A stretch of DNA of 64,000 nt from Euborellia annulipes (taxonomy: Eukaryota; Arthropoda; Insecta; Dermaptera; Anisolabididae), in the NCBI GenBank assembly GCA_023213315.1, contig JAKCPI010003116.1, forward strand, positions 1 to 64,000. The letters are read 5' to 3'. The notes beneath the pieces are model-generated. The model did no database searches and was not told the DNA's origin. It worked only from the letters and a program-made list of their open reading frames with translations. This document shows positions 57,958 through 64,000 of the stretch, piece after piece (positions within the stretch are counted from its first letter, which is position 1; each line of letters starts with the position of its first letter). Both the position numbers and the translations under genes were made by a program.

Positions 57958-59453
57958 ATGGAAAAAATAATAAAATATGGTTTTCTGCCAATAATAAATG
58001 ACAAAATAAGAGGTCAAAATGACATAAAGGGCCGAAAATTATTCAATTCAGGACATGTCCTAAATGTCATTGAATTAAAAGGTGTAAATCAACACCCAAT
58101 TATCACTTGCCAAGTAGTTGCCCAAACAAGTGTTTCAAATCTTTATAATGTAAAAATAATTGTAAGTATTTACATAAATTAATTGTATGATATTAAAAAT
58201 TAATTAAATTGTTCAAGTAGCTGTCAATATAATAAAAATATAATTTTCAGCTGAATAACAATCGAAATATTACATCGGCCAATTGCACCTGTAAAGCCGG
58301 GCTTTCGGAGAGATGCAAACATGTATGTGCTGCAGTGCATTATATTAATTCTCCCGAGTCTTCAGCAAGTAAAACATCTTATTTGAAAGGATGGGGAAAA
58401 CCCTCTCATCGCCAACAGCTAGGATACGATAAAGGTGCCAGAATGACAAGTTTATTCCCACCTGTTCCTTTATGCAATAAAAATAGTAATATTCAGCCAT
58501 TTGATGTCTCAACCAATAATCTAGAAAAGTTTGTACCTTCATCTCCTTTATATACAATGCTTAAATTTGAAGAAAGGAATAAAGTGGAAATTTTAGCTGC
58601 AGAGTCATTGGTAGAAATAGTTCGGATGACAGAGAAAAAAAATTTAGAAGAGAATGCCAAAAAAATAACTTTAGAAATTTTCATGCTGCAATTTGTTAAT
58701 AATTTACATGGTATGGAGTGTGAAATAATAAATCCATTGAATACTTTTTACGAAGATAAAATATCTTGTGATATTAATAAAGCATTATCAATAAGTATTG
58801 GAACAATCAATCAGTCCGAAAATTTGGATTGGTATCAAGAACGAAAACTTCGTATTACTGCAAGTAATGGGCATAAAGTGAAAGGTAATCGTTTTGATGT
58901 CAATAATGTTATCACTAATTTTTTGAACCCTGGGAAAATTGTGACCTCAGCTATGTGCTACGGAAAAAAAACCGAAAAACAAGCACTTGAAGAATATAAA
59001 AAATGTATCAAGTCAGACTGGGAAGTAGTCAAAGTTGGCCTTATCATCAGCATCCCTCAGCCATGGTTAAGTTGTAGTCCAGATGGTATTCTCATATTTG
59101 GAGCAAACATTTGGGAAAAACGACTAATTGAAATAAAGTGTCCTCAAACATGCCGCAACAAACCGGTTTTTGATAATAAGTTATTTAAATCTAATCTTAA
59201 ATATCTTAAATATGATGAGAACGGTTTACATTTGAGTAGTACCCACTCCTATTACACACAGATTCAACTACAAATGTACATTACAAACATTGCTTTCTGC
59301 GACTTTTTCGTTTATTCACCATGTGGAAGTGTTCTAATCACAATTGGACGAGACGATAAATTTTTGAAAGATGTTATTCCTCAACTACAAAAATTTTATT
59401 TTACTTTTTATTTACCAAAGTTATTTTCCATATATTCAACGGATTTAGATTGA
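57958..59453 (+). CDS. SWIM zinc finger and YqaJ-type nuclease of a DNA transposon
   Basis: Two exons: 57958-58161 and 58251-59453, with intron gtaagt...ttttcag (89 bp, phase 0). The joined protein is about 468 residues. The first about 70 residues are of unknown fold. A SWIM finger follows (C80-x-C82-x7-C90-x-H92), spanning the splice junction side. A YqaJ/lambda-exonuclease-type domain follows: W-Y-x2-R-x2-R-I-T-A-S at about 262-273, YGxxxE around 305-310, SPDG with D346, and EIKCP with E363 and K365, then Q-x-Q about 405. These are the expected metal-binding and catalytic positions. It probably degrades or processes DNA during transposition. No internal stops. An AATAAA lies at about 59625. 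It faces the transposase gene tail-to-tail. Confidence 0.85.
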
Positions 59454-59617
59454 GTATTCATTCAACTGCAATATTAATAGTAATTATATTACTATTGAAT
59501 TTTTAAAACTTACATTCGTTACTTATTAGCTGGTAATTAAAGTTTATAGTTATAATTATTACTTTCATTGATGATAAACTTTGTGATATTTATAATAACT
59601 GTAGAAAATGGCTTTGT

Positions 59618-59965
59618 AGAATTGAATAAAGGGTTGAAGAGGAATGCAGACAAGTAGGGAGCCTCTATCAAATTAAACACCATTTTTGGCTAATTTAATT
59701 ATGCCATCTTTAGTTGTATTGAAGTTTTTTGGCAAATAGAGTTATAGTCTGGTCCTAAGCTCAGCAATTTTACAATAGCCTATATATATAAATAACATTG
59801 AAAATAAATACATCTGGTTAGGACCAGACTATTAACACTCTATTTGCCAAAAACTTCAATGAACTAAAGATGGCATAATAAATTAGCCAAAACGTTTTGC
59901 AAAAAAGGAGTTTAATTTAATAGAGGCTTCCTACCTAGCTGCATTCCTCTTCAACCCTTTATTCA
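59618..59965. mobile_element. PLE-type foldback, decayed ribozyme
   Basis: Arms 59618-59775 and 59805-59965 share gggttgaagaggaatgca, 'gccatctttag' and 'taggaccagacta'. The plus arm reads ctaaaga ... gccaaaacgttttg, so both core boxes are mutated. It lies in the gap between the two transposon genes. Confidence 0.65.
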
Positions 59966-60117
59966 AAATTGTGATATTTAAACATTGTGATATTTAAACA
60001 TTGTGATATTTAAACAATGTGATATTTATTAAAATTGGACTGTCAATTATAGCTTAACAAAAATGTAAAAAAAAAAAAGATTTTCTGAAATGTTAAAAAA
60101 ATTTTAATATGAATATA

Positions 60118-60510
60118 AGTGTAAGGATGTGGTATATGGGCAGCCAAGGCGAAATATAAAATAAGGAGTCTATATTCTGTCGAGTGTCGATCGCACTCTT
60201 CATCAAGACAAAATTAATGTAAAATTGTCAGGTTAGATGACATGGCAATGTTGAAACGTTTTTACCAATTTATATTCTCTTGAAAAATTCTCTTTACTCT
60301 TATTCGACCTGCAAACAGCAAAGAGAATTTTTCAAGAAAATATAAATTGATAAAAACGTTGCTACATTGCCATGTCATCTAACTTGACAATTTGACATAA
60401 ATTTTTTCCTGATGAAGAGTGCGATCAACACTCGAATAGTCGACAGAACATAGACTTATTATTTTATTTTTCGCTTTGGCTGCCCATATACCATATCCTC
60501 ATATTACAGT
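60118..60510. mobile_element. PLE-type foldback of the 13.98-kb family
   Basis: Arms of about 190 bp carry aggatgtggtatatgggcagcc and complement. The plus strand has CTGATGA at 60409-60415 with stem II agtgcgat/acact, but GAAT in place of GAAA. Confidence 0.75.
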
Positions 60511-60763
60511 ATTCAGCAATTAAAAAACTAGTGGAAATAAGTGTCTTTGATACATTGCGAATTGACATAAAATAGTCATATAATGCAAAAAAATTACAGA
60601 AAAAAATGTACAAAAAAAAAGTATTATTGATAATGTACAATTAAAATTATTTTTTCTTTGATAAAATTATCAGACATTTGATAATTGGTTAGTTATATTT
60701 GGAAAATAAATTATTACTTAAAAAACATTATTGTTTTAAAACCGAAATCTAGAAAAGAGGATT

Positions 60764-60915
60764 AATTATCTGAGAGGAAGCTCGAGATTAAATTGTCGTT
60801 TTTTGTAGGAGGTGGTATGCCGTAGGATATTAAAAAATTTGTCTTTTTAATAGGAGCAGCGTACCACCTGCTACAAAAAACGACAATTTAATCTCGAGCT
60901 TCCTATCAGATAACA
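60764..60915. repeat. Palindrome between convergent transposon genes
   Basis: Arms of about 65-70 bp (aggaagctcgagattaaatt ... gtaggaggtggta) differ at a handful of positions, with a loop of about 15 bp. Located between the PLE foldbacks and the transposase stop. No hammerhead boxes. Confidence 0.75.
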
Positions 60916-61032
60916 TTATTATTGTTGTTGGTTTTATTAAATAGGCACATATGCAATTTTCTAAGAATTTTTTTAGAAATAATTTATTTATTTAAATTTT
61001 TCAAAAAATAGCTTGATTATATACCTTACAGA

Positions 61033-62809
61033 TCATTCCTTTATTATAGGTTTTCCAATGTTTATCAAGCCACATACCACAAAAACAATTTCATCGATAT
61101 GAGGAAGTAAAGATACTGGAACTTTTGAAAAAATGTTAAAATCTTTGATCCTTTGATTCACTCTTTCAATGTGTATTCTCACCGAAGCAATATTGTAAGT
61201 TTCTTCTACCTCCTCTGCTGTAAATTGTGTATCATGGGAAAATGGAGGCATAATAAAAACTGCATTTTTCTTTTCCACTGCTGTTTTTATCTGGGGAAAA
61301 CCTTTGTCTGCTAGAACAACATCGCCAGGTTCTATTAAATCGACTAGGCCACAATCGTTTGTAATAAAACTATCACTAGAGCGACCACCATAGCATTTAG
61401 ATACAAAGCTTATAAATCCATTTGGAGTACACCCAACCAAAAATTTTACCGTTTGATGATGTTTATATTCAGAGTACATTAAAACTCTTTGATTCACTTC
61501 TGGTGGTAATTCTGTATTCACTTCAGTGCAATCAATTATTACACGTGTTTCAGGATAATTTCTTCTGAATGCATCCGGTAACGTTGCTTGAATTGTAGAT
61601 TTTGAAGGCCAAAATATAAATTTTTTTAATAAAATGTTAAGTTGTTGTAACTGATTTACAAATATTTTTTGGGCTGAAGTTCGATGAATATTGAATAGTA
61701 CCCCTAATGCCGTGAATGTAAGGCCTGTTTTTAATTTTGTTAAGGTAATTAATAGTTTGGTTTTTTTATCAATTTTGGATGATCTGCAGTCTGAAAGAAT
61801 ATTTAAAAGAAAGGAAAAAATTTCAAAAGTGACGCCGGTTAAACTGCTTAAAGATTGATCATCATGGATTGAAGTTAGGCCATGAAAACCTTGACAGTTG
61901 AGCTCCGCGAAATCTTGACTGATTGGATCACACCCCTTATCTTGGACGGACTTTCCTAATGGTGGTAAATTTACATCACACATTTTATCTGCTGTCTTTT
62001 TTTTTGGGATATTGACCTGTAGTTCTGCAGTACTAACACCATCGCAAGAATTAATATTACAAAAAAAATATGTTTGATCATCTGAAATATTTTCACCAAT
62101 TTGTTCATCTGTTTGACAAGTAATACTACGACTTGTTGCTTGGGGCATAGTATTAGAAACAGAAGTTTCGATATTCTGCTGTTCAATTTCGATAGATTCA
62201 TGATCCTCGCCAACTGCAAAAAGAGTATTATTATTAGTATTTAAAGCATTATTGTTTTCGTTCATTTTATTCTTACTCATTTCATTAATTTTTTTAGTTC
62301 TTGATTCCCGTTGCTGTAATCGTTCCAATCGTTGGAGGGACTGAATAGATTTTTTTATATTATGTTTGCCAGGAAAAATTGTCGGTACATAAGACGGATG
62401 TTGTGGATTCTCTGATTTTTTATTGTTGACGAAATGAGCACTACATATCCGAGTATTTTTATTTGGCTCCCAATTCTTCGGATGCTTTCTGAAATGTATT
62501 CAAGTTAATGTAATTAAGTTAATATTTTCTAATTATTATTATTTGTGGAAAAATAATTTTAAAACTTGACTGATATCTGCCAACTTCAGTATCATAATGA
62601 TTATATAAAAAAAAGATAATTTGTTTTTTGAAATATTTCACTTACACATAGTTTTTTACTGCTTTTATCCATTTTTGACGTTTCCAGGTTATCCACTCTT
62701 TATTCGATGACCTTTCGGGAAAACGATAAAATTTCACCTCCGTATGATTTTTACACGGCATATTTGAACAGCCACGTATGCAACAAGATGTTCTTGATGA
62801 TGACATCAT
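61033..62809 (-). CDS. THAP-DDE transposase of an ISL2EU-type DNA transposon
   Basis: Two exons on minus: 62809-62646 and 62488-61033, with an intron of 157 bp (GTAAGT to TTTCAG), phase 2. The joined protein is about 539 residues. The N-terminal THAP (C2CH) finger is split by the intron: C9/C10 and C14, then W residues, then R-I-C70-x2-H73 and 'YVPTIFP' near 85-91; it should bind DNA. A low-complexity N/S/E-rich linker runs about 110-250. The DDE_4-type catalytic core has D374 in IIDCTE, D449 in VLADKGFP and E496 in HIERVNQRIK. A helical segment around 275-330 precedes the core. No stop is present. AATAAA-like words follow at about 60985. The start ATG is a pair of adjacent methionines. Confidence 0.88.
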
Positions 62810-62949
62810 GAAAGTTTATTTTAATTACAAAAATAATAATTGTTAAAAACACTTTCAATGCAAGTCCAATGCAATTCTATATCAATTGACATCACATTAT
62901 CGCCGATTTTTCTCACCAGATGGCATCATAGTCATCTTTCTCAATCCCT

Positions 62950-64000
62950 ATAAAATTCAAATTCGTATTCAAAGTATAATTTTCCAAGATTAAATATAAA
63001 TTGACTTGTAGTAGCTAGGTATAAAAATTTTCTTCATCTTGACATTTAAAATTAATTGGAAAAAATTTTTCAGATTTAAAACTCGAAAGTTGAACAAATA
63101 GAATAAAAATGTCTTCCAACAAGCATTTCAATAAACTTAGGATTACTACAATAAATCGCATTCATAAAAACAAACTCTTTTATTCTCATGGAAGATCCAT
63201 TATTATTTATTAGATGTCCCAGACTCTCTCTCCATCGTGAATTTGAAAAATTTCTCACATACAGTACATATATATTTAAATTAATTCATTTAATTTATCA
63301 GATTTAACTTGAAAGGCAAACCGACAATTTAATTCAATGTTTCTCACTTATGCTTACACACTATAACAAATATTTTAGAAGTATTATCACTTTTTTTTTC
63401 TTATTATATTTGTTATATTTGTTTTTATCGACGTTTCTTGTTATTTGGTTATTTAACTTCACTTTCATTTATAATTTGATATTCAAATTATTTTCGCTTA
63501 AAAGATATAGGCCTATTCAAAATCTTACATTAATATGGTTTTACTATTAGGATTGCGAAATCAATGGGGTGTTCGCAGGACTATAAACAGACTTAACGGG
63601 CCCGGGGCTACATAATAATACCCCCCCTTAGGAAAAAATTTCATGAAAATTATTTTTTTTTAATTGAAATTTTAACCATTAAAATTATTTTTTATTAGAT
63701 TTTTTGGTGCTCAAAGAGCCCGGGCCCGGGGGATATAGTGCACACTGCCCCCCCCTCTGTCTGAGGGCCTGCCTTAGGTCAAGGGCTCCTCCACAATTAG
63801 ACCTTCTTGTCGTAATCTAAGTCCATAAAAACCTCTTTTATAAAAGTTTTTTTTTTTTTATCTATCTTTGCAACTATCCTCTTGATTAATACTGATGTTT
63901 GCAAGTTTCAAAGCAGATGAAACAAGTTTTATAGACCTGGGATTTAAATTGTACGAGAGCCTTGACAGTGCTTTAGAGAGAATAAAGTTTTCTAAAATTC
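62950..64000. other. AT-rich stretch outside the transposon, no gene seen
   Basis: Near 63600 and 63715 gggcccggggct and agcccgggcccgg form an inverted pair around AT-rich DNA, which looks like another transposon remnant. A block at 63122-63165 shares a catttcaataaacttaggat word with 55346. No gene. Confidence 0.4.

Larger units (their letters stand above)
57848..62949. mobile_element. ISL2EU-type DNA transposon, two convergent genes
   Basis: About 5.1 kb, bounded by agggat and atccct with weakly matching inverted ends, and flanked by a 2-bp AT (or TA) duplication. It holds a SWIM-YqaJ nuclease on plus and a THAP-DDE transposase on minus. As I recall, this gene pair and a 2-bp duplication are features of ISL2EU (IS4EU) transposons, a group related to Harbinger. 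PLE foldbacks have landed between the two genes. Confidence 0.75.

Noticed and set aside
1..64000. CRISPR array
   Set aside because: No regularly spaced short identical repeats with unique spacers; tandem arrays here have whole-unit similarity.

Overview
The window looks like nuclear DNA of an AT-rich metazoan, most likely an arthropod or another invertebrate. The support is a complete 5S rRNA with metazoan internal promoter sequence, spliced genes, tRNA-like SINEs, Penelope-like elements, and THAP and YqaJ transposon genes. Genus or species cannot be read from it. Nearly everything is transposable-element DNA, much of it nested. Host signal is limited to a possible three-exon 3' gene end (27.6-28.8 kb), a GC-rich possible promoter block (21.3-22.9 kb), one 5S rRNA (42.26 kb) and a few GC-richer islands.

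Layout. 0-4.2 kb: a broken Ty3/gypsy-type LTR retrotransposon on the minus strand, running off the left edge. 4.8-19 kb: Penelope-like element (PLE) foldbacks carrying hammerhead ribozymes, one with a GIY-YIG endonuclease remnant, plus two piggyBac-type MITEs, a hAT MITE and several copies of a high-copy repeat. That repeat (here 'family A') has a hairpin at each end. 21-29 kb: GC-rich degenerate tandem units, the promoter-like block, a PLE foldback with a TA-flanked MITE inside it, and the host exons. 29-42 kb: more family A copies, a tRNA-like foldback of about 0.9 kb, and hAT MITEs. 42.26 kb: 5S rRNA. 43-57 kb: hAT MITEs, and a three-level nest in which a Transib-type element (CACAGTG ends, 5-bp duplication) lies in a 2.7-kb hAT element (8-bp duplication), which lies in a SINE. 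57.4-57.7 kb: a truncated LINE tail with a 12-bp duplication. 57.85-62.95 kb: the best-preserved element, an ISL2EU-type DNA transposon with two convergent spliced genes, a SWIM-YqaJ nuclease (+) and a THAP-DDE transposase (-).

How parts work together. In the ISL2EU element the transposase should bind (THAP) and cut the ends, and the nuclease probably processes DNA; both frames are open across well-formed introns. The PLE foldbacks share a minimal hammerhead core: CTGANGA, stem II, GAAA, then a mostly self-complementary tetranucleotide (ACGT or ATAT; ATGCGCAT in one) and the cleavage base. This fits the published idea that PLE ribozymes act as dimers. At least ten motifs keep both core boxes. 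Two foldbacks keep an intact ribozyme on both arms.
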